Below, piece after piece: positions 1-12,324 of a DNA stretch of 64,000 nucleotides (the stretch's first letter is position 1; each line of letters opens with the position of its first letter). A program made the position numbers and the translations under genes. The stretch covers positions 23,337,480 through 23,401,479 of the forward strand of contig NC_136010.1 of assembly GCF_048128805.1 (NCBI RefSeq). Direction: 5' to 3'. Source of the stretch: Centroberyx gerrardi. Its lineage: Eukaryota; Chordata; Actinopteri; Beryciformes; Berycidae. The notes beneath the pieces are model-generated. The model was not told the DNA's origin. It saw nothing but the letters and a program-made list of their open reading frames with translations, and did not search any database.

Positions 1-423
1 AGTTGATGCATTCCTTTCAAATTAATCCCTGATCAAATTTTCAATTAGAGTTCAAAGTTTTGTCGCAACAGGATTAAATAAAATCTATAAAATAAAATCT
101 AAAACAACCCTGCAACAGAATTAACTGCTAAACTATGATTTTATCCAGTTTAAAAGTTGTTGTTGTCATTGTTGACTTAGTCTTTGAACTGAACAAACAC
201 GCTGGAAACACACAGCACCCTCACAGTACACAAAAACTGCACATTAGGAAACAAAAGGTTAAGGTTTTTTATAAGCAACACTGAAGTCAGCTACAAACGT
301 GCTTCAAGTGCTGAGCGCTGAGCACCATATGGGTTGGGGTCTACCTACACATCAGTGGCTCTTCCAAGATTTCATTATTAATCTATGATGCAAAATGGAA
401 TGAGTACAGCAGTGACGACTTAC

Positions 424-1849
424 AGTCAGAAATAGGTCGAAGAGGCAGGTCCAGATGAAGAACCAGGAGAAGCTGAATGCTGGAGACATGGAGTCCTGAG
501 GTGTGAACCACATCATGATGTAGGAGACAATGCCAAATGGCAGAGAAAATACAATCCTGAAGGGGTGAAACAAAGGGTGAGACAGAGGTGACAAGATAAG
601 ATGATAATAGGCAGACTGGCATAAATAGATGAATGAAAGAGACAGAGAGAGAAAGAGACCAGTTTTTATATTGAGCAATCAAGAGTTCATGAGTGGAGCC
701 ATAATCGATGGAGGGTGAGACAGAGGTGGCAAGATAAGATTATAATAGGCAGACTGGCATAAATAGATGAATGAAAGAGACAGAGAGAGAAAGAGACCAG
801 TTTTTATATTGAGCAATCAAGAGTTCATGAGTGGAGCCATAATCGATGGAGGGTGAGACAGAGGTGGCAAGATAAGATTATAAGAGGCAGACTGACATAA
901 ATAGATAAATGAAAGAGATACAGAAAGAGAAAGAGTCAAGTTTATATTGAGCAACCCAAGAGTACATGAGCGGAGCCATAAAACAAACACCCAGTTCAGT
1001 CACTCACCAAGGGATGAGTTTACCGATGCGTGTCCTCCTACTCTTGCTGACCAAGTATCCAATGATAGGGTCCGTTATAGCATCCCAAGCTCGACCCAGG
1101 AACAAGATCAGAGAGGCATAGAAAGCATCCATCTGGGCAGAATAGAATAGAATAGAATAGAGTGGTAATTTGAGTAATGTTAAATTTCTCAAATGTTCCT
1201 AATTTGACAATTTCATGCATAACTTACATTGCTGCCAACCAGCATGTCACCTCACCAACTGACACTAACCTGGACCACATCCAGCAGGAAAATCTGCATG
1301 AACAATCCCTTCACAGACTGAGTCAACTGGTAAGGCATGCCACCTATTGCATAGCTGATCTTCCTCACCAGTGGGATACCTGGGCTTTTCTGCAACAACA
1401 GAGTATGACCTTAATTTATAGAGAAATGGTAATCCCTCTAAAATGACCATTTTTGTTTTCGTAAGGGTCATTTTCAAATTATGTGTCCCTATTTGACATA
1501 CAAAAACCACTAAAAACTCACTATTGAGTGCCACAGACAGTCCATAAATCCAAGTCCTACATAGGAATTGTGGTGATTTTTCGTTAGGGAATCTCTTCAA
1601 TACTACAATAACCACACAAAAAGCCTCTGAAGTTAATGTTACTGGAAAAAAAAAAAAAAAAGCTAGGCTATTGTGCAAGTCTTAATCAAGTTGGAATCGC
1701 AATTTAGTTCAGCACAGCCGCAGCTAAAGAACCAAAAGAAGCTAAAAGATATCCGTTAAGTTCCAGCTTTGTTACCGGACACTTACTGTATCAGAAGATC
1801 CTTGGAGCGGATCCAACACTTCTCTTCCTTCGCTCGTACCGTCCGCCAT
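424..1849 (-). CDS. mfsd2a-like: MFSD2-like transporter copy 1, exons 1-4 (3' part lies beyond the left edge)
   Basis: Four exons read on the minus strand with GT-AG borders and compatible phases: exon 1 1787-1849 (63 nt, starts M-A-D-G-T-S-E), exon 2 1270-1389 (120 nt), exon 3 1008-1132 (125 nt) and exon 4 424-556 (133 nt). Exon 2 carries GGMPYQLTQS and ends FLLDVVQ. Exon 3 carries GRAWDAITDP, the MFSD2 signature whose aspartates are linked to sodium binding in MFSD2A. Exon 4 encodes hydrophobic helices around SYIMMWF. Exon order and lengths match copy 2 exactly. The family transports lysophospholipids with sodium across the plasma membrane; the substrate here is inferred from the family only. 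No exon 5 is visible below 424, so the rest lies outside the window. Intron 3 carries a 138-bp tandem repeat. Family assignment is firm; whether this copy is functional cannot be judged. Confidence 0.85.
575..985. repeat. Minisatellite, 138-bp unit, about three copies
   Basis: The block beginning GGGTGAGACAGAGGTG starts at 575, 713 and 851, a constant period of 138 bp. Units 1 and 2 are nearly identical; unit 3 diverges after about 110 bp. It lies in the intron between exons 3 and 4 of MFSD2-like copy 1. Copy 2 has only about 220 bp in the same intron and lacks the array, so the expansion is specific to copy 1. Confidence 0.9.
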
Positions 1850-2806
1850 TCTGCTGTTTTATTACAGCTAGAACTGAACAACTTTATGCGCGCACATCCA
1901 CGGGACCGTATTGGTGTGGGGAAAATGATTTCCAGGCAGCACCCTCCAGATAATAGCCTGCTTCCATGCATCCAGGTATAACCTTCAAAATAAAACCCAC
2001 CCTTATTGACGAACGTGTTTCAAACTTGCACTGGTAATAACAACTTTATAAAAACGTAGCTACAAAGTTGTAGGCTTTAACAATTTTGGCTCTGAAATAG
2101 GTTGAAATAGACTGTCATAAGACTCTTCCAAGTTGTCTGGTATAGGTTTGGTGAATGCTGAATTTCTTTGTGTATTTTTGATAGCTCTGTCAAGCAAAGC
2201 AATGTTTCAATGGTTGCATTTTCGGATCGACTTGAACCCACTGGCGCTCTAATTCGTAGCATTTAAGAGTTGTGCCACTGAAATAAAAACTAGACTGTCT
2301 TAAGATAGTTTTCACCCTCCCAACTGGTCTGGTATAAGTTTGGTGTTTGAGACGTTCTTTGTATATTTTTTCTTTGCACGATGTTTGTTATTCTGTACAC
2401 CCTTGATTGTTCTTATTTCCAGGAATGACAACATTCATGCTTTTATTTTGAAGGCAAGACCGCCTTGCAGTCAAATTTTGCTATGACAAATGACCGACCT
2501 TTCACATGGAAACAATGATTTAAAAAATATTTTACTAACCAAACATGATGCATTTCTTTTACTTCCAAACACATAGGCTCCATGTTTTCCTTCTGCCAAC
2601 AGGATGCATAGAGGAGGTCTATGGCATTGGGATTCTATTCTATTCTAGGCACAGGCATGCAGTAAAGGGCAAGCCCAGTTTACCCATCTTTTTATTTGCA
2701 GAATAATGATAATAATAATAATAGGGACTTATTTACACCTGGGACACTGGGTGAATACAATTAAATACCTTTGGGAAGTTGTGTATGCCCTCTCCAGGTA
2801 ACTCAC
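1850..2806. other. Spacer without a recognised gene
   Basis: AT-rich sequence upstream of copy 1 exon 1. I looked for an exon 13-like piece of the neighbouring relic and found none. A stretch near 2575-2650 around GGATGCATAGA weakly resembles the duplicated blocks at 31.8 and 45.55 kb. Short TAA/ATA simple repeat near 2706-2725. Confidence 0.5.
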
Positions 2807-4294
2807 TGCAGCACCAAGGTGGATAATCCAACAGACAGCCCTCCTACAAACTTATTGAAGAAGACAAAGCAGGAGTAGAAGACAGGCTCCAGGTTTTTAC
2901 TGCTGGGGTTCTTCACCTTGAAGTTATCCACCACGTCTGTGAGCATAGACCTACAGAAACACAGCTAGACAAGTAACCAACTGCAAAAAGACAGACTAGA
3001 AGGCAGAGAGAGAGGGAGAGGGAGAGGAAAAGTGGCATACAGACAGACAAATGTTTTCTTCCATCCTCAACAAATGGGAAGATAAAATGCAGCAGCAAGC
3101 AGAAAGATATTTTATCTCTTGGTTTCCATATTTTCTTCATGACCCATCAAATTATCTGTAAGTGCTGCTCAAATAATTGTGGTTGTAGGAGGTGTGCTGC
3201 CGCATTATGGTTTACAACACTGACTTCAAATAACGAAAACGAGTTACAGGAACCACACAAATGTTTTTGTTTGCTCTTTATTGGAAAATTGAAAAGCAGT
3301 TAAGAAAAGTGGCCCCAGGCTTCTGAGAGGCGAGCAGCATATGAGTGAAGTCAGTTGGTCACTAAGTGTGCTGTTATGTAAGGCACATAGACATCAGCAG
3401 AGATCTATAAAGTCTATTTAGGATTTATTCACAACATAACAGAGAAACCAGATAGGATGCTGTGGTGGAAGTTTTCTGTAATAAAGAGACTTGGAGATGA
3501 GAAGTTGTCCTTCTGTTATCTTTATTGCTTGCAAGCAAGGCGCAATGCTCACCCAACGAGTGTGTGAGACAAAGAGCGAAGCAATGAGCTTTGTCCACCC
3601 TTCTTATAATCATGTAGTAGAAACAGAATTCTTATACTTGAAACATTCTACAATTAGGGTGCATCTGTGCAAAACAAAGATAAACGGGCTAGACTTCCCA
3701 GGGTCATCTTCACACAGTAGCCATTGTCTCAAGCCAGTGGAAATGTACTGAGAGCAGACAACATAGAAATAAGACAGTGCTTAATGCATAGAGAAATAGA
3801 ATGGTATAATATAATTTCCACTACAGATGCATTCACATGCAAGAATGTGCATACACATTGTGTGCAAGTGCATGTAAAACATATACACACACATACACAC
3901 CTTTCAGCCACACATACACATACGACACAAGTTTTTGTTTGATTGATTAATTATATATGATATTATATTTTTTTTTACTGACTATTAATGAAAAACTATA
4001 GGTCTTAGTCTGATTGCTAGACTCTCTGATGTGTGGTTAGGTGCGGTGCTTGGGGTATAACTCTAGGTGTCTGCGGTTGTTCAGACCTGTTTACTGTTAA
4101 TGTGTTCAGCAGAAAGTAATTTGCCTAAAATATGTTTAGATATAAAATGGGGAAATATGTAGGTGTGGATAGTAACCACATTACAGAGGTGCTATCTGTG
4201 TTCTGTGCCACTCCTTTAACACAAGAATGATGTGTTGGAAATAAGGCCCCAGGCTTGTAGCGTGGGTGCATAAAAATGCAAAGTTCCCCAGTAT
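2807..4294 (-). pseudogene. Relic MFSD2-like copy: exon 12-like and exon 9-like pieces only
   Basis: Two isolated pieces align to MFSD2-like exons. 2807-2950 is a 144-nt exon 12 equivalent, same length and splice borders as in copies 2 and 3, fully open, with FFNKFVGG in the position of the conserved lysine segment. 4214-4294 is an exon 9 equivalent reading GNFAFLCTHATSLG; it is 81 nt instead of 84 (one codon lost) and its donor reads AG/GA instead of AG/GT, so it cannot splice normally. Exons 10, 11 and 13 are not visible between or beside them. I read this as the remains of a fourth array member decayed by deletion. The intact exon 12 could also be spliced into a neighbour's transcript, but nothing shows that. 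Confidence 0.75.
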
Positions 4295-5640
4295 CTAGAT
4301 CTCAGATCTCACACGGGGCAGAGGAAATGAGATCAGAGCAGAGCAGAGGAGAGTCAGTGGTTATATTTGAGTCAAAATAACTATTTATGTATAGGCAAGT
4401 GTCGGGTTCAAGCAACCTGAACATTATTAAAACACACACAAAGAGAGAAGACACAGAGTTAGAGTTTTCTTCCTTGCAAGGGAGAACGGACGGAAACGTG
4501 CTCAGTTACACTTTCCAACCCGCTCTGAACCCGTCCCGCCGTCTCCTCTCTTTTTATTTCCTTAAGGTGGTTCCTAGTTACAAAAGGATTGCAGCCCCTA
4601 AAGGGTGGGGGACACACGGGCTGAAATTCTCTACATATCTTTTTCTAAACATGGTTACAAAGAAGTCCTCGTTTGTAGCAGGTGTCTTCATTCAGATCAA
4701 AGGCATAGTTGCGGCCTCCGCCTTCCTGTAGGAGTGTTTCTTATCTGCCTCCTCAATGCGGTCACCTCGTCCTTGAGCCTGCCCGTGAGGCTTCATGATA
4801 TCTCTGAAAAACAGTTAACACATCCTCCTGCACAGACACACACACACATATATATAGCTCTCAAACAATATAAGCAAATGTAGGATAACTTTCTATGTAC
4901 AATTATTCCAACAGCAAGCAGCAGGTATTATCTGCCATGTCTTATTAGGTCTAATAACTGACAATTTTTCATGATCACTGAAACCTGGCTCAGTCAGGGT
5001 GAATGTATACCTTTAGTGAATATATGGAAAGGACACTTCCTACTGTAGGGAGACCAAGGATGGTTGTAACATGGGGTTAGTTGTAACAGCACCAGTTCCA
5101 CCAATCAGGGATCATATGATCATAATAAGTCATATGATCACTACTGTACACACCCACTTTCTTCCTGATCTCACATGTGCGGTTTCATGGCTGTGTCAAC
5201 AAAACTGCAGATTTTACAGCCAAAAAACAGATTTTGAGGTAAGAAAGTGATTTTTTGGACCAAGTTTATATTTTGATTAGCACTGACAGTGTTGAAGTTA
5301 AAATGATAGAATTTTGATTTGATTATTAGATTAAACAATAGTCTTTCAAGTAAAATGTAATGCATTCCATCCATGCTAATCTCAAACCACCATTCTACAA
5401 CAGCTAGCAATATAATGGCTGACAGGGGTGGTGATAGTTGTAACACTTTCAAAAAAAGTGTTACTGTGTCTCAGATTCAACAGCCATGTGATGGAACAGC
5501 ACATTTCAAGTCAATTAAGTTTTAATTGACTTAAGATTTAAGTTTAATTAACTGAGATTTAAGTTAATTTTGTTCAAAAGACAACCCATACATGCATGCG
5601 CAGTTAAGAGATGTTAAAATGGTTTAGTTCAAAAGGATCA
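4295..5640. other. Spacer with no recognised gene
   Basis: No MFSD2-like exon is found here. 4440-4830 is a mixed-composition block with a short open frame, and 4836-4856 holds a CA/TA run. 5105-5150 contains an imperfect palindrome around ATCATATGATCA. Likely old repeat-derived sequence; I cannot name the family. Confidence 0.4.
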
Positions 5641-7145
5641 ACATAGGCCGGTTTCACTCCTCCTCTTCCTTTCCAAGATTCTTGAGCGCACAGTCTTTAA
5701 TCAAGTCTCTGAATTCCTTTCTGAGAACAACCTGTATGATCCTAACTAGTCTGGCTTCAAACGCGGACACCCTACCAAGACTGTGCTCTTGTCTGTAGTG
5801 GAAACACTGCGATCAGCTAGAGCTGCCGGTCAGTCTTCTGTTCTAATGTTGCTAGACCTATCGGCTGCCTTTGACACGGTTAACCACCAAATCCTCCTCT
5901 CCACACTCGCTGAGCTTGGCTTCTCAGGATCTGCTCTCCGCTGGTTTGAGTCCTACCTTTCAGGGAGATCTTTTAGAGTGTCATGGAGGGGGAAGTGTCT
6001 AAATCGCACTGCTTGTCCACAAGGGTACCTCAAGGGTCAGTGCTTGGACCCCTTCTCTTTTCAATATACACCACCTCACTTGGCGCAATCATCCGCTCAT
6101 ATGGCTTCTCATACCATTCATATGCTGACGACACCCAGCTCTTCCTATCGCTCCCGCCAGACGACCCCACAGTCTCGGCACGGATATCGGCATGCCTTGC
6201 CAATATCTCGGCATGGATGAAGGAACGCCACCTTCAGCTTAACCTGTCAAAGACTGAGCTCCTTGTCATCCCAGCCAGTCCCTCTGTACAACAACAGATC
6301 AGTATCCAGCTCGAATCAGCTCAGCTCATTCCCGCAAAGTCTGCCAGAAACTTGGGTGTCATGATTGATGACCAACTAACCTTTAAGGAGCATGTGGCTT
6401 CTGTTGCTCGGTCATGTTGATTTGCCCTGTACAACATCAGGAAGATCAGACCCTACCTGTCTGAACATGCAGCACAACTCCTAGTACAGGCGCTTATAAT
6501 ATCACGCCTTGACTACTGCAACTCCTTACTGGCAGGGCTCCCGGCATGTACGCTCAAACCTCTGCAGATGATCCAGAACGCGGCGGCGTGTCTGGTCTTC
6601 AACCAGTCCAAAAGAGCACATCACTCTGCTGTTCATATCCCTCCACTGGCTCCCAGTTGCTGCCCGCATCAAGTTCAAGTCCTTGATGCTCGCCTACAAA
6701 GCAGCAACCAAAACGGCTCCCACCTACCTGAACTCCCTCATTCAGGTCTACACTCCCTCCCGCTCACTACGCTCTGCCAAGGAGCGGCGCCTGGTGCTGC
6801 CACCACAACAAGGCCCCAAGTCTCTAGCCAGACTCTTCTCTTCTGTGGTTCCTCTGTGGTGGAACGAGTTACCAAACTCCATTCGATCCGCAGAGTCCCT
6901 CTCAACCTTTAAGAAAAGGCTAAAGACCCAGCTCTTTAGCGAACACCTTCTCATCCGATGGACTGTGTAATTGCAAAAATTTAAAAAAAAAAATCTTTAT
7001 CTGCCTCTATGCACTGCCTCTATGCACTGCCTCTTGGCACCTATGTCCTGTCGGACTAGAACGGAAGCTTGTGTTGTATTAAAATCTCATGTGTACGTTG
7101 CTTTGGATAAAAGCATCTGCCAAATGGGAAATTGTAAATTGTAGT
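5640..7145 (+). mobile_element. L2/Maui-like LINE, reverse transcriptase and 3' end, broken
   Basis: The plus strand encodes the C-terminal two thirds of a non-LTR reverse transcriptase: LLDLSAAFDTVNHQILL, then [15 protein letters not shown] (catalytic YADD box), [28 protein letters not shown] and a C-terminal W-N-E-L-P-N-S-I-R. The frame shifts near 6030, and a TGA at 6418-6420 replaces an expected arginine codon (consistent with CpG decay); a further shift lies near 6600. The 3' end has the L2 hallmark GGATAAAAGCATCTGCCAAATG followed by short TGTAAAT-like repeats. It is 5' truncated and non-functional. The L2 assignment rests on the protein motifs and the tail. Confidence 0.88.
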
Positions 7146-7152
7146 CAAAGAA

Positions 7153-7185
7153 ACACACACATACATACACACACGCACACACACA

Positions 7186-7218
<33 letters not shown>
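7153..7218. repeat. (CA)n microsatellite
   Basis: CA dinucleotides with a few interruptions, directly beyond the 3' tail of the L2-like element. Confidence 0.95.
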
Positions 7219-7221
<3 letters not shown>

Positions 7222-7833
7222 CATACTGACTGACAGTCATGTTGTTCTGTAATGTCATACATTCTTCATTAGAGCTGTTCTAATGCAAATTGTATAGTGT
7301 GGGCTTAATTTTTGCTTCTTTCCTCTTGTTACAATTTACCCCAGCTAGTGTTACAGTGGATTCAATGGATATCTCCATTGAATTTTGTCTTTAGTCTAGG
7401 ACTAGGCTTAATCCCTGTCCGCGAAACCAGCCCTTAGAGTTATAGGTGCTGAGACAAAATGTTTTACAATCATCCCCGTTCTCCCGTACCATGGTTTTCT
7501 CTTTTAATACATCTGAGACGCTTTCGAAGATTATTGATCATGTTGTCATGGGAATGAGCATTGCTTCATGTGTGGCTTGTGCATAAGATCCAGAAAGTTG
7601 GAAGGAATCAGTACTATTGTAGTTGCCAATGCAATGTTCCGTCTAACACTAGTTACTACCCGAATGGAACTAATTGATTCCACCTTAATAGTTTTGCGAG
7701 GTCTCAACGCCATATAAACCTGCTCAGCTAGAATGACTGTGTGCTCAATAGCTTGTATGCCCTTTCTGACATAGCTATACCAAATATTGATCAAGCTCCG
7801 CTGGCAGGATAATAACCTTGTGTAACCTCCTGA

Positions 7834-8202
7834 GTGACTCTAAACCTAAATTCACATTTTGGTCAACTATTAACTATTGGTCAAAAACAGGCCCTCTCAC
7901 AATGGAACAGAGTCACAACTGTGTCAGTCAACAATCTCACTTCAGTCTCCCCAGTGGTGCAGTTTTCCAGTGGCACTCACTATACCAATAGCACTTCTCA
8001 TGACAGCCTAACTGCTTTTTACTATCCTGTTACAACTGATCACATTCACCCTGGAGATAATATACCCAGTACTGCTTCTTGGATTCACAAACCATGTTCT
8101 TCCATTTTATGGTATTTAGATAATGGCACTTATTGTGGAAATTCAGTATCCCAGTGTCTGTATAACACCACTGACTACTGTGTCACCTGTTATGTTCACT
8201 GA
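7834..8202 (+). other. Unassigned open frame, 122 codons
   Basis: Open frame rich in Ser/Thr, with several possible N-glycosylation sequons (NLT, NST, NGT, NTT) and a cluster of cysteines near the C-terminus. Just upstream (about 7600-7700) another plus-strand frame reads hydrophobic protein-like sequence before a stop. The pattern resembles a piece of a secreted or membrane glycoprotein, possibly from an old retroelement, but I recognise no family. No splice signals or partner exons support a host gene. It may be chance. Confidence 0.25.
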
Positions 8203-8612
8203 CCCCTGGAATTTGATATCCTGAACTGTTGCTGAAACCTTGACTGCCTGATTTCATTAACAGCACTATTTTCCTTTCCCTCCTCGATGACGTTCTCATC
8301 CAGGTCAAATGTTCACAGGATCTGAAGGTCCTAACGGTCCAGTACATGAATTGGTGGAACAGTCAGTTAATGCAGAACAAATGCCACTACCAGCTTGTAG
8401 CTTAAATGGCTAAAAAGGTAGTCATAGCAGTCAAGAAAGAAATGATATGGGATGCCATGTGGTCACAGAATAACACTGTTCTGGTGAATTTGTTAGTGGC
8501 ATTTAAGTGGTGTATGATTTCTTAATGTGTTTTGTTTTATGACTGTCTTTGTGGCTGGATCCTCTCGTCACACCATACAGATCTCACTGTTTGTCCACCT
8601 CCCTGTTTTCTT

Positions 8613-9620
8613 AAAGTAAAAGCAATGATGTGAAATGAAGGATTGGGATTGAGTGCCTCTTAAGTGTCTCTATAAAGCTTATCTGAAACTGCATAATCTC
8701 AGACAGCGCTGTCTCTCTTCTCGAGACCGTATCACTCAGTTGAAGCTGCAATTAAATTACACACGTTGGTCAAAACTACTGTGTTTATACTCTTTATTAT
8801 CTTCATACAGACACCATGTATTAGGTCTAACACAACTCCCTCCTTGCCGGCTTCCCTCCAGCTCCTACAACTCATCCAGAACGCTGCACCGGCCCGGTCA
8901 TCGCTCCACCTGGTCTCAGCTTTTCTCTTCCCTGGCTCCCCAATGGTGGAATCAGCCAGACCAGCAGAAAACCGTTTATTTCTCTTCTATTGTTGTGGGG
9001 GTTTTTTTGTTTTTTTTATCACTGTAATTTATTAGGTCACTTCCTCTACAATGAAACTTCATCCATGGCAACACCTCCATCTTCCTTCCTGTGGAAACAA
9101 ACAACAAGAATTATGCACTTACCCTGTTTATATCATTACTTAATACTTATTAGTATAACTATCATATTTTAATGCCGAGTTATCATACCTAATGCTATCC
9201 ACCAGAAGAATGTTAACATAATGGGAAATAACACATTGTTCAGACGGGTTTTTTTTAAAGCCAAATAACTACTGTGGAGGGCGAATCCTTTGACCTTCTA
9301 TATGTTACATACAGTATATACAGTGATGTCGTGGTAAATATAACGGTGGGTGTAAACTCCACCAACCTCCAGACGCCACAGTGATCATCATAAGCCAAAC
9401 AACCACAAATATAAACAAAAAGCAGTTATATTTTCAGAAAAACATTAATTCATGCCTTTTCACTTTTTCCCCACTCACAAGACCCCATCTTTATATACCT
9501 TACATCAGCTTGATACTATTTATTGGATGTATGTGTAACCCACATAAATTGTACAGCCCCATGACTAAACCTCTTGTTGTACCTCTCCAATTCCCCTAGA
9601 GGGCACTGTAGCATTGCTCA
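8613..9620. repeat. Paralogous spacer block, copy A (matches 31983-32878)
   Basis: From TAAAGTAAAAGCAATGATG onward the sequence matches 31,983-32,878 with scattered substitutions and small indels. Inside, 8760-8990 encodes a scrap similar to a LINE reverse transcriptase C-terminus (LIQNAAPARSSLHLVSAF in both copies). 9290-9600 resembles a dispersed repeat also seen in diverged form at 14.48-14.75 kb. The block lies 3' of MFSD2-like copy 2, and its partner lies 3' of copy 3, so it is part of the tandem unit. Confidence 0.85.
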
Positions 9621-9632
9621 GAGACACTAGGC

Positions 9633-11560
9633 AAGGCAAGGCAAGTTCATTTATATAGCACATTTCATACACAACGGCAATTCAAAGTGCTTTACATAAA
9701 TTAAATAAAAATAAAGACATAGATAAAAAGACAGTGCAAGAAGATTAGAAAAGTGAAAAGTGCATTAAAATCACATTTAAAAGAAAATATAAAAGATAAA
9801 AATAAATAAATATTCCAGTGCAGATGAGTGTTGCCCTAAATTTCTTAAAAAGCCCTGGCAAACAGAAAAGTTTTAAGCCCTGATTTAAAAGATTCTAAAG
9901 TGGAGGCAGACCTCAGATTTTCTGGAAGTTTGTTCCAGGCATGAGGAGCATAAAAACTAAAAGCTGCTTCTCCATGCTTTGTTCTGAATCTGAATCTTTG
10001 TTCTGGGAACAGTAAGCAGACCAGTACCTGAAGACCTGAGGGGTCTGGCGGGTTCATAACATTGAAGAAGATCAGAAATGTATTTTGCTCCTAAACCATT
10101 AAGTGCTTTATAAACATGCAACAGAATTTTAAACTCAATTCTTTGGCACACAGGAAGACAATGCAGTGATCTCAGCACTGGAGTGATGTGGTTTTTCCAT
10201 TTTCTTAGTCCTGGTTAGGACCCTGGCAGCAGCATTCTGGATGAGCTGCAGTTGTCTAATAGCTTTTTTAGAGAGACCTGTAAAGACACTGTTACAGTAG
10301 TCAAGCCTACTAAAAATAAATGCATGAACAAGTTTTTCAAGGTCCTGCTTGGGCATGAATTCTTTAATTCTTGCGATATTTTTAAGGTGATAGTAGGCAG
10401 GTTTTTGTAATTGTCTTGATGTGGGTATTGAAGTTTAGGTCAGAGTCCATAACTACACCAAGATTTCTGACTTGGTTTTTAGTCTTCAGTGAGAGGGATT
10501 CAAGGTGAGCAGTGACTTTAAGTCTCTCCTCTTTGGCACCAAAAACAATTATTTCAGTTTTATCTTTATTTAGTTGCAGAAAATTGTGGCACATCCAGTC
10601 ACTGATTTGTTCAATGCACTTATTTAGTGAGTCTATTGGACCGTAGTCATCTGTTGATAAGATCTGAGTGTCGTCTGCGGAATTATGATAAGAAATACTG
10701 TTGTTTAGCATAATTTGAGCTAGTGGCAGCATGTAGAGATTGAACAGAAGAGGCCCAAGGATCGACTCCTGGAACTCCACATGCCATTTTTGTTCACTCA
10801 GATACGCAGTTACCAATAGATACAAAGTAGTCTCTGTCTTGTTAAGTAAGATTTAAGCCAGTTTAGGACTGTGCCAGACAACCCTACCCACTTTTCCAGT
10901 CTGCCTACCAGTATGTCATGGCCTACTGTAAACGCAGCACTTAAGGTCCAATAAAACTAGAACTGAGATTTTTCCGCAGTCCATATTAATATATATTATA
11001 TATTAGTCATTTAAAACCTTTACTAGAGCGGTCTCAGTGCTGTGGTGGGACCGAAATCCTGATTGGAAGATATCAAGAGTATTGTTAGGAAACCGTTAAG
11101 TTGGAGGAAAACAACCTTTTCAATTATTTTACTTCGATATGGGATTCGCAGATTCGATATGGGCCTGTAATTACTAATTATTGAGGCATCAAGATTATTT
11201 TTTTTCAGAAGAGGCTTAATAACTGCAGTTTTCAGGGCCTTAGGGAAATCACCTGATAAAAGGGAACTGTTGACTATCTGCAGTAAATCTGATGCAATAC
11301 AATGAAAAACATTCTTGTTGGTAGACTATCAAGGTAGCAGATAGAAGACTTTAGATGCAACACAACTTCTTCTAGTGTTTTGTAATCAACTGGATTAAAC
11401 TGTGACATGTTAGCTAGATTTGTTTAGTGTAAATACAAAGGTGACAGAAATTTTACTTGAAATGGAGGTGCTGACTGTCTAATCTTCTGAATCATTTCAG
11501 TAAAAAGGAGGCAAAGTCAGTTCAATTGTGAAATCTAATTTCTTCCAGTTTAGGGTTACC
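9633..11560 (-). mobile_element. Non-LTR retrotransposon (CR1/L2/Rex1 superfamily), minus strand, broken
   Basis: Minus-strand frames give a degenerate reverse transcriptase. In protein order: GPLLFNLYMLPLAQIM with SADDTQ at the catalytic box (Y replaced by S), LNKDKTEIIVFGAKEER, RNLGVVMDSDLNFN, then HAFIFSRLDYCNSVFTGLS, and finally AFSFYAPHAWNKLPENLRS. The 3' end is at about 9633, in GGCAAGGCAAGTTCATTTATATAGCACATTT (read on plus). Several stops and shifts. Sequence above about 10,850 is less clear and its 5' limit is approximate. It is absent beside copy 3, so it probably inserted after the units separated or was lost there. Confidence 0.85.
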
Positions 11561-11599
11561 TCCAAAATCAGGCCCTTTCTGTCCTTCTCAGACCTGGAA

Positions 11600-11945
11600 A
11601 GAGTAATTCATGGATTAACATCCTCCTGACTTCCATCTCCCGTCTAAAACTTGTACAGAACACTGTTGTTCAGATGTAAAAAAAATAAAATAAAATAAAA
11701 TAAAAAGACCATGTTACACTAATCCTGGCTTCACTACTGGCTCCCTGTCCATTTTAGGATTCAATGCAAAATTCTTGTGTTTGTTTTCAAAGCTCTGCAT
11801 GTTCGCTTTTTATTCTTCTTGCATTTTTATTCTTGTCTTGTTTTATTCGTTGCATTTTTATTCTTGTCTTTTATAACCAATTTCTGTAAAGCATTTTGGT
11901 ACTATTTAAAGTGCTATATAAATAAACTTGAAATGGAACTGCATC
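11600..11945 (+). mobile_element. 3' fragment of a LINE, plus strand
   Basis: Reads like the end of a LINE reverse transcriptase (FKALHVR near 11,790) and finishes in the common fish retroposon tail TAAAGTGCTATATAAATAAACTTGAA. An internal (AAAAT)n run lies at about 11,680-11,705. Only the last few hundred bases of the element remain. Confidence 0.65.
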
Positions 11946-12324
11946 TTGATTATTTTATTTTTTTTCATTGAATTTGTTGAGTTGAATACATTTTTACCTA
12001 TGATTTTTACCTGTTCATTTGCATTTTAAACAGTAGCCGTGACTCATTTGCTTCTAGAGTTGAACCTAGGGTGGAAACCTGGCCCTGATGTTACTAACCC
12101 ACATCACGATATAGCAGTATAATAGTACTCTTGGTAACCTCTTAATATACATAAGAAGGAGGTTACATCCGTGTTATATATGATAGGAATTTATAGTATA
12201 TCACACATTTATGGCAGACTAAAGAGTTAGTAAAAAAGTGAGTGAACTATTTCACAAATAAAAAAAATGGATAAACTGAGCAAAGGTGGGTTTACCCTCC
12301 AGTGCATCATTGTATATATGTGTA

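Noticed and set aside
947..1150. Plus-strand open frame over copy 1 exon 3 (and its twin at 24417-24617)
   Set aside because: It is the antisense shadow of MFSD2-like exon 3; splice sites and homology fit the minus strand only.
4387..4883. Overlapping plus frames of 92-114 codons suggesting a small gene or LTR
   Set aside because: No domain, no paired terminal repeats and no splice evidence; left as unassigned spacer.
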